From Caenorhabditis remanei (taxonomy: Eukaryota > Nematoda > Chromadorea > Rhabditida > Rhabditidae): a DNA stretch of 64,000 nt. The stretch lies in the NCBI RefSeq assembly GCF_010183535.1, contig NC_071333.1, forward strand, positions 20,582,587 to 20,646,586. The letters are read 5' to 3'. A program made the translations under genes and the position numbers. The notes under the pieces are model-generated. The model was not told the origin of the DNA. It was given only the letters and a program-made list of their open reading frames with translations, and searched no databases. This document shows positions 11,222 through 22,841 of the stretch, piece after piece (position 1 is the first letter of the stretch; every line of letters starts with the position of its first letter).

Positions 11222-13940
11222 AATAATTTTACCTACAAACTGTGAATATCGTATAAAAAATTAGAATGACATTTGAAAATTTCACTCTTCTTCGTAGTCG
11301 ACAATTCCGGTGATTGGGAAATTTCCAAGGACCCAATCCGTTCCAATCCAGCAAGCCAAGCGCTGCTCCTCCAAGCTTTTCCTGAGCTTCACCACGAAAA
11401 AGTCTTTCAAGTACGGCTTTGCTGCGATGCTCAACTCTTTTATTTTCTGAAAGATTTCAATCCTATAGATTAAGTGAGAGATAATCATTTTATTTGCCTT
11501 CAAGAGATGCTCGATGACCAGGCGTTGGCCTGAGGCGTTGTAGTTTGGAAGCTTTGCGAATGCTTCCGCGATTAACTCAACACAGGAATATACTTCTGCT
11601 ACAAACGGAGTCATCGGCGGCGGTGGGATGTTTGGGTTATGATCTTCTAGCTTAATACCTTCTGTCGGGAACAGTTCTCGTTTGACCCATTCCGCGAAAC
11701 CAACATAGTTGCCTTTTGGAATTTCTGAAAATTATGATTGTGCTGATTTTAATGAACAACCCTATTAGTTAAACACTTCTAAGTCCTATAAACTTAAATA
11801 TAACCACTTACCAAAAACACCAGTCAAGCTCGACGAAGGTGCCCCCAATGCTGAATTTGTACCCTGATCTGGGTAACGGGCGGAGGCACCAGGCGGAGTC
11901 AGCCACGTGTTCTGGATGTTGAAACCAGTCGGCAATTGCCCAACTTGAGCCTGACGATTATCGGATGGCGTTTGAGGAAGGAACCAGAAGTTTTGAGCTG
12001 ACGGGCGGGGATCTTGTAAACGAGCTGTAAATCAAGATTAGTTTTCAATTAGTTTTTCTTATTTTATTACTCACCTAAGGCATCGTATAGCAGTTGAGGG
12101 TGACAAGCTGCAGAGAAGTTTCTCGGATCGGCACTCTTGATGGAATTCTGTTGGCTTCCCACTTCCATCTTGATTTCTCTGGTTCCAACGAATTTTGCTG
12201 GGAACGAGTTTTGCGAAATTCCTTCCTCGATTTTGATGGCCTTGGTTTTCGCAATCGTGGAATCCATCCAGCTTTGGGAAACGTCATCTTCAATTTTGAT
12301 TTCTTGCCTTCCTGTACTTCCCGCTCCCAAACTTTCGCCATTTGAACGAATTGCTCCAGACGATGGAACATTCTTTTTTTTAATTTGTTTTTTATTACCA
12401 TAAGGACGTGACATGTCTTGAGATTTGAAGAAAATCAGTGAGCCTGCAAAATAATGACATTTGGAACACTGAGCATAATGAAAATTATGTGATTCAGAAC
12501 TTCTAAATGAAAAACTCAAATCAGTAATGAAAATGTCATAAAATGAAGGAAAGGAAGGAGGGGTAACGATGGGTCCATTCCACATTTTTTCATGGGGACC
12601 TATCCATGCTCGTAGTAGTATAAACCACAAAGAGAACGATTGAAGACATTTTCAAAAAGGAAAGCATAGAGATTGAATGTAGAGCACTTTTAGAGAATTT
12701 CTAATTTGAGTAGAACAGAAAAAACATTGAGGAAATTTCCTTTCATTATGATCTTTTGTTTGCGTTACACAAATCATTTAAATCTTCAGGAAAGTTTCGA
12801 AACAGTATTGAAAGTCATATGCTTCTCCACACAAGTATGTTTTCATAAAATGACCTTTGTGCGCAGTTTTACAAAACATATCTTATTCACATCTTTAGGA
12901 AAGTTACGAAATAGTTTTGAAGGTCGTATGCACTTTTGGCACAAGATCAGAAGCGGCCTTGAGTTTTGTCCTGCGTCACCCTATCATTCAAATTGTGTGT
13001 TAAGACAAAGTCTACGATAGAGATTCTCAAAACCACAAAAAAACAAGAAAGCGTATGGTAAACTGTAAACTGGAATTTCAGCTTTAAAAAAGTCTGTCAA
13101 GATGCCAATACAATTAAGAACTTTGAATAAATAAGCTTTCGTAATTGAACCGTCCGCTGAGGTTAATAAGTAATAATATAAGAAAAAGATATGTGGAAAA
13201 AACAGAAAAGAAAGAAAAAATGAAAGGAGCTGTCGATTCTATCTCGAGAAGACCATGAAAACGACAGGCAAAAGAGAACGGAAAAGGAGAAGAGTGCTCA
13301 ATTTACATACGGGAAACGATGGGAACGGGGGGAGGTTTGTAATGCAAAAAAAAGGGCAGATACCAGTGAATTTCAATTTGTAGTATTTTTCAAAAAGAAG
13401 TCACAGTACTATTGAATACAAATTACTTTGAGAGTGTGTTCCAATGTTTTAGAACTTCTAATAACTCTAATTGTTAGTTGAATAAGAGCTCTATTTCTGT
13501 GATCGACATACTTATCCATCTTTCTGAGCACTCACGGGGAAACACAATGATTTTAATAGAAATAAAAAAGCAAAAAATGTTTACCTAATTTCTTTAATTG
13601 ACCGACAGGCAGGTCTACTATACAAACTCCTTTTCTACCGATAGTCTTGTTAGAGAGAATACGGTATTTACTGCCGTGTCGGGAAAATGTATTAAAGTTT
13701 CGACTCCTCCGCACATGTCTGTTCATAAAATGACCATTGTGTGTTGTTTTACAAAACAGATATTATTCATATCTTTGAAAACGTTACGAAATAGTTTAGA
13801 AGGTCATTTACACTGGAAATGTGTATCAAGATGTAACAAAACACATGTTTGTGCCCTGTGGTGATTGTCCGACCTTTGTCATACGCCGCAATATTAGTCA
13901 TATTGTGTGCCTGGACAAATCCTACTCAAAAGATTTTTTA
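11222..13940. repeat. Right arm of the inverted duplication
   Basis: Mirror of 6360-9052. Outer end: the block containing GACAAATCCTACTCAAAAGA (about 13915) corresponds to TCTTTTGAGTAGGATTTGTC at about 6367. Beyond it the two sides diverge. Gene, introns and flanks are all preserved, so this is a genomic duplication rather than a retrocopy. Confidence 0.8.
11282..12414 (-). CDS. Four-exon SUMO-motif-rich protein, inverted-pair copy 2
   Basis: Exons on the minus strand are 12414-12075, 12024-11812, 11724-11498 and 11446-11282, giving 314 aa. Exon lengths equal those of copy 1 except exon 2, which has one extra codon. All five psi-K-x-E motifs survive. Most changes are substitutions that keep the frame (for example SHPYG to SRPYG), so both copies look maintained or very recently duplicated. 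The donor of intron 3 is GC (AAG|GCAAAT) instead of the GT in copy 1. The intron has no stop and is a multiple of three, so it may be spliced as a GC-AG intron or retained, inserting 17 residues. Function unknown. Confidence 0.72.
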
Positions 13941-15137
13941 AATCAATGAAAAGAAAACAATTAGGAGGATGGTTACAAATTTCGGCTGGAAAGTCTGTAA
14001 AAACGCCAAGTTTAATTATGAATTTTGAAGAAATGAGTTTTCGTAATTCAACCATTCATTGAGAGGAGAAGGAAAGATATATGGAAAAAGGAGTCGTAAA
14101 AATTGGATAAAAGAAGAGAAAAATTGAAAGGAGCTGTTCATTCTACTGCGAGGAGGGCAGGAACGATGACCGGCAGAAGAGAACGAAAAAGGAGGTGGTT
14201 TCTCAATTCACATACGAGGAACGATGGGAACGGGGGGGGGCTGTTTCAATGGTTTTTTATGGGAATGGGAATGGAGGAAAAAAGTGAGTAATAGATGATC
14301 ATGGTTGTCATAAATGGACCAAGATATCAAAAAATGGAATGTGCAGTAGCGAGCACAGGTGAGCACCTTTTTGTACTTTCATATGTAACTCTGTGGAATC
14401 TTGCTCCTTTTCTCACCACGGTCTTAGAAAAATCGGTTTTTACAGCAGAGTAGGGAAATTTCTTAAAGTTTTGACTCCTTCACACATGTCTGTTCATAAC
14501 ATGACCATTGTATGTTGTTTTACAAAACAGATCTTATTCATATTTTCGAAAACGTTACGAAATAGTTTAGAAGGACATATATACTCTACTCGCAAGATGT
14601 ATCACAAACACATGTTTGTGCCCTGTGGTGATTGTCTGACCTTTGTCCTACGCCGCTCTATTAGTCATATTGTGTGTCTAGACAAATCCTACTCAAAAGA
14701 TTTTTGAAACAGCTGGCAAACTAAGAAGGAATATGGTAAATTGTAAATCTGGCTGAAGTCAAATCAAAACCTGTGAAGAAATTAACCGAATCGTGGAATT
14801 GTGGTAATTCAAGCATCTATTGAGAAGAAAAGAAAAAATTATTACAAAAAAAGAAATCGAAAAAATTGGAGAAAACAAAAGGCATAATGAAAAGAGCTGT
14901 CAATTCTACCTCGTGCAGGGCCAAGAAAAATGGCAGGGAAAAGAGAACGAGAAAGGAGGAGAGTGCTCAATTAACATACGGGGAGCGATGGGAACGGGGA
15001 GAGGGGTGTTTCATTTTTATGGGAATGGGAATGGCGGGAAAAAATTAAGAATCGATGATCATGTGGCAGTTATATATAACCTAAAAAATCAAAAATCAAA
15101 TGCACGGTTCAATAACAGATATCTAGACTACCGCTAA
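13941..15137. repeat. Dispersed repeat modules next to the inverted duplication
   Basis: 14.43-14.71 kb is a diverged direct copy of 13.65-13.94 kb (shared ATGTCTGTTCATAA, GTTTTACAAAACAGAT, ACGTTACGAAATAGTTTAGA blocks). 14.87-15.05 kb (CTCAATTxACATACGxGGxxCGATGGGAACGG) matches 13.2-13.3 kb and 17.0-17.08 kb. Short frames here are not conserved between copies, so I see no gene. Confidence 0.55.
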
Positions 15138-15540
15138 AAATGTTACCTTTGGCTGATTTCAATGGAAAGTGACCAACTTTGAAAGTATATTTCGGTGTCA
15201 CCTGAATTTCTGATAAACTCAGTTTTGTCTGGTCTGAACAGAGGAGAAATATCACATCATTATTGTAGTTGATTATTTTTTTGTAGGGGCACTTTCTTGA
15301 AAGTTACTGGAAATTAGTCGGTTTTAGAAAGAAAGGACTTCGGTTATTCAAGGTTGTGTCCCTACTACAAAATGGTCAACCACAAAAATTATGTGCTATT
15401 TTTGTTCTGTTCAGCCCATACAAAATACAAAAATTGAGTTTATCGAACAATCAGGTGACACCGAAATACATTGTAAAAGTTGTTCATTTTCCACTGAAAA
15501 TAGCCGAAGTTGATAACCTTTTGAGTGGTACTGTAGCTAC
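15138..15540. repeat. Long-terminal-inverted-repeat element, copy 1 of 3
   Basis: The left arm (GCTGATTTCAATGGAAAGTG...TTCGGTGTCACCTGAxTTxxTGATAAACTCA) is mirrored by the right arm (GAGTTTATCGAACAATCAGG...ACTGAAAATAGCCGAAGTTG). The outer end reads GGTACTGTAGC. Two relatives lie at 56333-56735 and 58448-58865. It has no ORF and is a non-autonomous foldback or MITE family. Confidence 0.6.
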
Positions 15541-17260
15541 ATATTGTCCAAAATTCTTTATTTACTTTTTAATCAAAAAATCAAACCCCTCACTTCCATG
15601 GGTTTTTGTTCGACTTAACTAACCCGCTAAATAAACGACTGAAGTCAAAATGCATCACTGATAACCGTCACCTTCTCATAGACAAAGATTGTCAAACAGT
15701 ATAGAAAGTTCATAAACGCAGCACAAACCGTCCTCCAGCTTGTACATAATACCGAGCACAGCAATTGAAATTCAGAGGTTAGTGGAAAAAAGAGAAGGCA
15801 AAGAAATGCACTTTAACATATTGCACAATTATTCATTTCAAACAACTGATAACCTGTTAACGATGTTTTACTGATAAGGAGTAGAAAGAAAGAAAGAGAC
15901 AGACGAGAGTTTTCAGTTTTGTTCCTGCGTTGGATAGGTTTTCTCGGAATGCCTACAAAAATTTCGAATAAACAGTTTGAGTATACCAAGGGTAAAAAGT
16001 CGGAAAAGTCGGATATCCGATTCTCCGCATCTCAGTCTTTAAGGAAATTTTATTTCATGATGACCTTCTTGTGTGATTTTGTGTAAACAATTGTATTCAA
16101 ATCTTTAGGGAAGTTACAAATCAGTTTAGAAAGTCGTTAGAAAGTTACGAAATAGTTTTGAAGGTCGTATGCACTTTTGTCACAATATCAGACGCGGCCT
16201 TGAGTTTTGTCCTTCGCTCTCACTTAAATTGTGTGCGAAGACAAAGCCTACTCAAGCGATTTTCAAAACCATTGAAAAAATGTAAGTAGAAGGATGGTAA
16301 CTTAGAGTTTCAACTGGAAAAGTCTGCCAAGACGCCGAGTACAAATAAGAATTTTGAATGAATAAGCCTTTCAATTCTTTTGAAGATTCGAACAGAAATG
16401 ACGAACGGGAGTAAATTTCAGTTTGTAGCGTTTTTGGAAAAGAAGTGACAGCACTAATAAATGCAATTTATTTTGAGAGCGTGTTCCAATGTTTTGAAAT
16501 TTCCAATAACACGAGTTGTTGTTTGGATAAGATCTATATGTTTGTGATCGACTCAATTTTCCATCTTCCTAAGCATTCATGGACAGTCAGGAATTTTATT
16601 GGTATACAAACTCTCCTTTCAAACAAATGTCACCTATTGTCTTCAATTGACTGACAGACCAGTCTATTTTACAAACTCTGTCACTCTCGACAGTCTATTG
16701 GAAAAAATACGGTATTCACAATATAATAAATTTTTCAAAACATCGAGTCATCCGCTCAGCCTGTTCGCAAAATACCCTTTGTGCCTATGTAAAAAACGCG
16801 AATGATGGAATGAGAAAAATTTATTGAAGTAAAATTCAAAGTAGGAATGGGGTAATTCAACCATCCATGGAGAAAAAAAAGAAGAAAAAAAGTTATTTTT
16901 TAATTGTAAAAATAGGAGGAAAACAAAGAAATAATGAAAGGAGCTGTCAATTCTACCTCGTGGAAGGCAAGAACGATAACATTCAAAAGAAAACGGAAAA
17001 AGAGGAAAGTGCTCAATTCACATACGAGGAACGATGGGAATGGGCTGTTTCAATGGTTTTTTTATGGGAATGGAGGAAAAAAGTGAGTAATAGAGATCAA
17101 AAAATCGAATTTATGACACAAGTTTTTAATTTTATTTCAATCAAAAAATCAACCCCTCACATTTCCCGTGAAGTTTTCCGACTATCGAAATCACTCCAGC
17201 CCCTATTTTTCCCCTAACAAAAAAGTTCAACACCACCGAGATTATATTCATTCATATTTC
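15541..17260. repeat. Further diverged copies of the dispersed repeat modules
   Basis: 16.04-16.28 kb repeats the TTACGAAATAGTTTTGAAGGTC...GCGGCCTTGAGTTTTGTCC block also found at 7.3 and 12.9 kb. 16.44-16.70 kb resembles 13.43-13.65 kb, and 16.87-17.10 kb resembles 14.1-14.3 kb. No supported gene. Confidence 0.45.
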
Positions 17261-17383
17261 TTATTGCATGGTGAAGGTCGTAATCGGTATGACAGATAGT
17301 ATGGAGGATGTTCTCTGCATCTTTGAATTTGCAAAGAAACTCAAAATCAGTGGCGTCACTCTTACTCCCTTGCGCAGATGGTC

Positions 17384-17500
17384 ACGCCCCCAACAGATGT
17401 CCCGCCAATTCCCCTCTCCCCCTCTTCAATGTTTCCTTGGGATATCATTCTTCGACAGCCTACCGGACATGGCCGTCAGCAATATGCTTTTCTGATTTTT
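17384..17500 (+). other. Possible exon remnant
   Basis: After a TTGCGCAG acceptor-like site one frame reads MVTPPTDVPPIPLSPSSMFP and then ILRQPTGHGRQQYAF. The composition is more protein-like than the surroundings, but a single fragment with no clear donor is weak evidence. It may belong with the pseudogene at 17845-18681. Confidence 0.2.
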
Positions 17501-17574
17501 ATTAAATGCTAATTACTATTTACTGTTATTTGGTGGAGGATGTCCAAACCTCGAAAGTAAGCTATTTCGTACTT

Positions 17575-17835
17575 AAAAATGCAAACGTGCTTCATTGAGA
17601 AATTTTCAAACTTATGTTAGGGGGGGGGGGTATGCAAAAACGCACTATTGATTAAACATGGATTTTAACCGTTTTTCTCAAGAAACGTACAGGCGCTTCA
17701 TTGAAAAAACGTCAAATAACCTGTTTTTTTTTCTAAAAATGTCAAATTGAAGGGGGTATGCAAAAACGCTATCATGATAAAAGTTAGAATCCGTTATTTT
17801 CTTCAAAAATGGGAATTCGCTCCATTGATAAACAT
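17575..17835. repeat. Degenerate tandem repeat with a G11 run
   Basis: GCTTCATTGA-like blocks at about 17589, 17694 and 17818 alternate with GGGGGTATGCAAAAACGC at about 17624 and 17752. This indicates a 105-130-bp unit in two to three diverged copies. An 11-G tract sits at 17620-17630. Confidence 0.5.
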
Positions 17836-17844
17836 TGTTTCCAG

Positions 17845-18681
17845 ACTCCTCTCGTACATTTGCCTTTGCGGAGAAGGCGGTCACTGCACGATGGACATGT
17901 TCTGGACACCATAAGACAAAGAAGGATGCACCTACCTCCGTCCGTGGTATTCCAAAAATCACGAGTTAGTTTTCTTTTCATTTTTTATCAGAAAAAAATA
18001 TTCGGGAAGGAACGTCAGTGTTAGTTGATATGTTTAGGGTGTAATTATGTAGTTACACATAATTAAGTTTTTGGATTTTTTTGCCATGAAAAAAACGCGA
18101 GAAAGACATTTGGTCAAGTTTTTGCAAAAGTTAGGCTACCCGTTTTTTTTTCAAAATTTTCAGTTTTAAACGTGAAAAATAGATTTTTCTTGGGATGGCT
18201 GAACTTCCCGAGCGATTTCGTATTAAGAGGTAGAGTGCGCTTCCATTTTGAACAAAAACTTGACAAAATTTTAGTTTTTGCCATTTTCCCATATTTTTTC
18301 CTGAAAACCAGCAAAAAACGTCGGTGGTCGAACTTTTGCAAATGGTTGCCTAACTTCCCAAAACTCGGCCACCGGTTTTTTCTAAGTTTTTCACAATTTC
18401 CAAGAGTTTTTAGTGAAATTTTCATGAAAAAACATGAGAAAGATGAGTGGCAGAGTTTTTGCAAAAGTTAGGCCACCAAGTTTTTTTTTCAAATTTTTGA
18501 GTTTTTCACAAACAACTCTTAAAAACCCAAAAATTCTTCTTTCAGATGGCAGTTCTATTCCGAATTCATCCGTCGCCCACGTGTCTTTGGTCGCCACTAC
18601 CAGCAAAGTGTCAAGAATGGGACAACAAAATGTAAGAGAGGAACACTGACTTTGTTCGGAGTGGTTAAGTGGAAAATATAG
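17845..18681 (+). pseudogene. Two-exon gene remnant with an in-frame stop, family unknown
   Basis: Exon A (17845-17964) follows a TTTCCAG acceptor and ends CACGA|GTTAGT. Exon B (18546-18681) follows CTTTCAG. The phases agree across the junction (GA + A). Exon A reads YICLCGEGGHCTMDMFWTP, then a TAA at 17912-17914, then DKEGCTYLRPWYSKNHE. Exon B reads WQFYSEFIRRPRVFGRHYQQ and onwards to TAG. The cysteine- and aromatic-rich sequence on both sides of the stop and the consistent phase indicate a formerly coding gene with a nonsense mutation; a sequencing error or readthrough is less likely. The upstream part is not clear. The family is not recognised. The intron contains tandem repeats. Confidence 0.5.
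18085..18495. repeat. Direct repeats inside the intron
   Basis: The block ATGAAAAAA...GAGAAAGA...GTTTTTGCAAAAGTTAGGC(T/C)ACC is present at about 18087-18160 and 18423-18490. A weaker intermediate copy lies at about 18320-18375. Confidence 0.5.
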
Positions 18682-18973
18682 ACTGGGGCGTCTTTGTCGC
18701 TTTTAACAAACTGTTATTTTGAAAAATTACAAAAAACTCAAAATTGTTGAAATTGCTTTGGAAGCGAATTGTAATTTTTCAAAATACCACTTTGTAAACT
18801 GCATCAAAGGTGCCCCATTCTTCATTTTTACTAAAAACAATCACCGTACACTTTTTCTTCATATTTTCCAAAATTTTTTTCATCGAAAAGTCAAAAATCC
18901 GATAGAAAACAGCATTAGCTCATTGCAATCTTCCCGCGCCAATTCAATCAAAAATACAATAATTTTTTTGCAG

Positions 18974-19124
18974 GTTCACATAGTGTTGGATCAAAACCTA
19001 TCGCTGAAGGTGACTCAAGACATTGCTGAAAATCTCCAACTGGTATCAAATAACTCCAGGAAATCGAGCGAGCCTTCGTCCACTGAGACTATGAATTCGA
19101 GCATCATCCACAAGACGAGCATGA
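18974..19124 (+). pseudogene. Cation diffusion facilitator (zinc/metal transporter) C-terminal fragment, broken
   Basis: After a TTTTTTGCAG acceptor the sequence reads VHIVLDQNLSLKVTQDIAEN, the cytoplasmic C-terminal domain of CDF/SLC30-type transporters (family pattern V-H-[IV]-V-[LV]-D...SL...H/Q-[DE]-I-A/S-E). A frame change near 19055 is followed in another frame by EIERAFVH, a TGA, and DYEFEHHPQDEHE, matching the usual R-[AV]-x-V-H-x-D-[YF]-E tail. No transmembrane part precedes it, so only the last exon remains. It is a non-functional fragment of a transporter gene located elsewhere. Confidence 0.65.
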
Positions 19125-19169
19125 GGCTTTTTCATTTTCATTTTTATTCGTTTTTTATTTTTAAATTTC

Positions 19170-20340
19170 CCGATTTTATTGCTCACCCCAAATCAACGAT
19201 TCCCTCATTTTTCGGTTAAAAATTTCTCAGATTTTCCCATTTTTCTCCTCCAAAATCTCATTTGCTCGCCTATCCTTCCACCCTCATCCTATCTTCCACT
19301 CTCATAATTCAACACATAGATAATCATTTATTATTTCAATGAATTTTCTAAAAAAAATGGAATTTCATGTATCTTTTTAACATTTATCAGTGGTTTTGCC
19401 ATTACGAATACAATCGATGTTGTTTTGGTAAACTGGAAAAAATTCTTTTAAATTAATAACTATTTTTGAGCTCCACCCACTTTTGCAATTCTTTTCACAA
19501 ATTTTCTTTCTGTTTAACGAAGCAGATTTGCAGCATTAAGGCACCTCACAGCAATTTTGGCGCGCAGTTTTTGTGATTAATACAAACGAGCTCTATTAAT
19601 ATTTTTTTAATTCGGAATATCAAGCTCCGCCCATGTTTCGCATTTGTGTTCACAGTTATTTAACAAAAAAACTATCACAAAAATGTATCATTAAAACTTT
19701 CAAACACTTTATAGGAAAATTACTATTTTAACGGAGCCAACCCGATGCAGCCTCGCTCATGTTTTGCAATTCGTGCAAATATCCTCCATTGATACTCTTG
19801 GAGTTTTGCAAAAAAATGCAAAACGTGTTTTTAAAGTTTTTTAAATACTTTTGCAGTTAGTTTTCAAATCTTCGCATGGTTTGGATCCCCACAATTTCTT
19901 TTTTCGATTTTAATAAAACTGGAGGACTGGATACATTTTATCATTGTTAAAAATAAACTTTTTCTAAATTCTAACGTTTCAACCATGAACAAGATAGATC
20001 ATGTATAATGTTATTTCATTTCGATAAACTTGGTTTTCAATGAACTTTGTTCCCAAATTATGGAAAAGAAGATTCGCGGTGAGAGAAACATCTGGCGTTT
20101 GTGAGAAATGGGGTGATGCGTCTCTCAAGAACTTTTTTTTGTAGTTTTCGCAATTTTTTGTCTTCTGCCCACGCTTATTATAATAAAAAGGTAGAGATTG
20201 AAAATTTTAAGAGATGAATGTGGTGAAAAAAGTTTTGAGAACAAAATATTACAACCTTAATTTTGGTCTTTCGAAAGTAGGCGGGATTTGCTTAAACCGA
20301 CGGAGCTCATTCATTCAACCATTCGACACATCTCGCTGAA
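19170..20340. other. Intergenic, AT-rich
   Basis: No gene seen. AGCTCCRCCCA-like blocks near 19470 and 19622 and a weaker relative near 19745 suggest a degenerate repeat with a unit of about 140 bp. Confidence 0.35.
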
Positions 20341-20379
20341 ACATCCGAAGAATTCCCTGTCCTCTAGAAATCTTTGACA

Positions 20380-21479
20380 ATGATTGTCAAAGCTATTCTT
20401 ATGTTCCTAATGGGAATGATGTTCATGCAATTGGTTTCTGTTTGTGAATGTCAACACCAACGTCCACTCCCACACCAAAAATGTTCGAAAAAATTGCCAC
20501 TGTCGCTAATCAACCTGATTCCACAATCCTTCCTGAACGCTTTGTCGGACGATTCAAAATCCACCACATCGAAAATTTTGAGAACGGCAACCATGTCAAA
20601 AAATGGATTAATTTTATCAGAACCAACGAAGCCGAGAATTCATTTACCTACACATTGATTTTCAACGAAATTAGATACGCTGTCAATAATGCGGAGCTCG
20701 GAAGAAGCATTGATGTGCATGGAAATCAGGTTAGTTGTTCTAAAAGCTTCGTTAGTTTTCCCGTAGATCAGTCAAGGGAAAATATACATTTAGTGGCAAA
20801 TTCAAATCATAACGACCTTTAAATTTTATAAATTTAGATTTGAGCGGAACAGTTTGAAAAGCGACAGCATTTCAGTATTAAAATTCTGTAAAACCTGTAG
20901 AAGCGCACCAGCGGCGCCTGCTCGCATCAAACAGTTGCTAACTGGAAAAATATAGCTTGATATTCAAAGAAAATGTTTTTATGACTTTAAAACAACCGAG
21001 TCAGAATGCTCCAAACTTTTGCTAGCAGCTACGCCTCATTTACTTGTTTTACGGTAGTTCTATTTTTTGGTCACCGTTATTTGAAACGTGTCCAAAAATC
21101 ATTTTTTTAGTGGTTCAGCGCATGAAACTATGCAATTTAGTTTAACTGTCAAATGATAAACTGATGTTTTTTCAGTCGAAATTTTTTGATATTTCTTCTG
21201 GTAACTGAAACATTATAATACAAGCTGACACCACTGAATGCGTTTTCATATTTCTTTTCCGTCCTACCATTATTTGTTTCCAGCACACTTTCGTTCTTTG
21301 AAACGACTGTATTTTGCGGGACAGCGTTGAGCATTGCTTCATTGATGGTTTTCTCGTTGTGGTATGCTCATAAAACGTTTTATTAAAATCAATAAACCTG
21401 TTTTCAGACTGTGAAGACTTTGGCTACCCTTCCTCCCTTTGAAAAGTTCACATTTTATTACGAAAAAACTGAACAATGA
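20380..21479 (+). pseudogene. Small secreted-protein gene, apparently frameshifted
   Basis: An ATG at 20380 opens a good signal peptide (MIVKAILMFLMGMMFMQLVS, then VCEC). The conserved-looking body is in another frame: FERIATVANQ-type sequence from about 20478, RFVGRFKIHHIENFENGNHV, and ...DVHGNQ| at the donor 20729. It splices in phase to exon 2 (21408-21479, after TTTTCAG), which reads TVKTLATLPPFEKFTFYYEK and ends TGA. The signal-peptide frame and the body frame differ by one base near 20450-20470, so as written no single product carries both. The body frame has its own ATG at 20448, which would give a 117-aa product without a signal peptide. The family is not recognised. Confidence 0.5.
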
Positions 21480-21777
21480 TGACGTAATAAGTTTTCTACG
21501 ATTTAGACTACCATTTTTTGAATATTTGATTTTACAGTACGTCTATCTATATCTTTTTCAACTTCATTCACATGTTCCTTCTTTGTAACTTTTTCTCCAA
21601 CTTAGACATTCTGAACTGCACTTCAATAAAGAAACATCATCAAAGCTCGTTTCATCTAATTCAGGATTAAATTTTGTTATTATAATACTTGTCTCTACCC
21701 AGACAATTTATGTTTTCTTAAGCAAAACCCGCATTCAAAATTAATGTCTCAACGTTTTTCAGGAATCCAAGTTGTGG

Positions 21778-21932
21778 TATCCCTACTTCGCATAATCAGT
21801 TTCCGAAGACCAGTTGTACTTTTCTCAGGCTTTCTTCTTTGTCAACTAGTCATATCATTGCTCAGAAGACTCCAGACGTTTTACCAGATGTGCTTTGTCG
21901 ACATTCAAAATTACAAACATCCAAAACAATGA
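21778..21932 (+). pseudogene. Exon remnant with two in-frame stops
   Basis: Following a TTTTTCAG acceptor, one frame reads ESKLWYPYFA, stop, SVSEDQLYFSQAFFFVN, stop, SYHCSEDSRRFTRC. The ordered aromatic and charged pattern suggests an old exon. I do not recognise it with confidence. Confidence 0.25.
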
Positions 21933-21986
21933 TTAATACATTTAGAATGACATTTAACTAGAACGCACAAAACGAGACAGTGGTGA

Positions 21987-22214
21987 GTGAGACATGATCG
22001 AAAAGGAAAAATATGGACAATCATAAAACACAGGACAGCGGAGGGCCGGTATTCATACAAAAATATTCACACTGGAAAATCTGTTCGTAATCATGTTCCC
22101 AGTTTTTCTTACCGGGTGGAACTGGATACTTCCAAAACAACCACAGTGAGAAAAATTGACAAATTTGATCAGAACTCAAACTACACGGTCGCCTTGATTC
22201 CTATCACATCTTGA
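21987..22214 (+). other. 75-codon ORF of unknown status
   Basis: The frame ends TGA at 22212-22214 and contains RFSYK-like and SVRNHVPSFSYRVELDTSKT segments. It has moderately protein-like composition, no clear splice sites and no recognisable domain. Confidence 0.2.
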
Positions 22215-22275
22215 CTCCAAGACTTGAATGTTTTGTCAGCGATTTCTTCTTCAAACGGAAGTTGTTTCTGATTAA

Positions 22276-22552
22276 ACGTTGTCATTTTTAGCATAACCAC
22301 AAATGTTCAGTACCTCGTAGGTAGGAAAGGCAGGATAACAGCTGATAACATAGACATCCATCCCCATTTGTCGACGAGAACCTGAAAGTTCACTCGTTCA
22401 TATTTTTGATCTCAAAAATAAGTTGACTTACACTTCCAGAAATGGTGAGGTCACATCGTTTTTTTCGATCATACTACGTCTGCATCTTGCTGAGCATTTG
22501 TCATCTCTGATAACTCGTACTTCGGAAGGATTTGTATCTGAAAAACCAAAAT
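22276..22552 (-). pseudogene. Two minus-strand exon remnants of a cysteine-rich protein
   Basis: Exon 1 (about 22552-22440) after a TTTTCAG acceptor reads TNPSEVRVIRDDKCSARCRR and then SMIEKNDVTSPFLE, ending at a GTAAGT donor. Exon 2 (from about 22381) follows CTTTCAG and in one frame reads RRQMGMDVYVISCYPAFPTY, then EVLNICGYAKNDNV and a stop. The phases do not join, so a frameshift is implied. CxxxC pairs recur in neighbouring fragments. Confidence 0.3.
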
Positions 22553-22841
22553 TATTATCAATAAGCAAAGTAGGCGTTGTAAAACCACGTTTTATCACTA
22601 ATCATATTCAAAGTTTGCTAGTTAGATTTTGAGTGCCTTATCCACAACTGATAAGCAAGATATTGTTGTTCGACATTTGAAGTTTCTTGACTATTGACTT
22701 CAGAATAATATGTCTAGATTCAGACATCATCAAAAACCTCTGAAAAATAACAGGGTTTCAAAAAAGATCTAGTGTAAGGGGTTATGTATTTTGACATCTG
22801 TTATACTTGAATCTCGTATTCTACAGAATTCTGAACTTTTT

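Noticed and set aside
12706..17110. Repeated ORFs containing MSVH(K/N)MTIVCCFTKQ-type sequence
   Set aside because: They occur in repeat modules, vary in frame and stop between copies, and lie in inverted orientation elsewhere; they look like by-products of the repeat.
17678..17981. Minus-strand frame with a CPSCSDRLLRKGKC segment
   Set aside because: The plus-strand reading of the same DNA has matched splice sites and joins in phase to a downstream exon, so the minus-strand frame is taken as a shadow.
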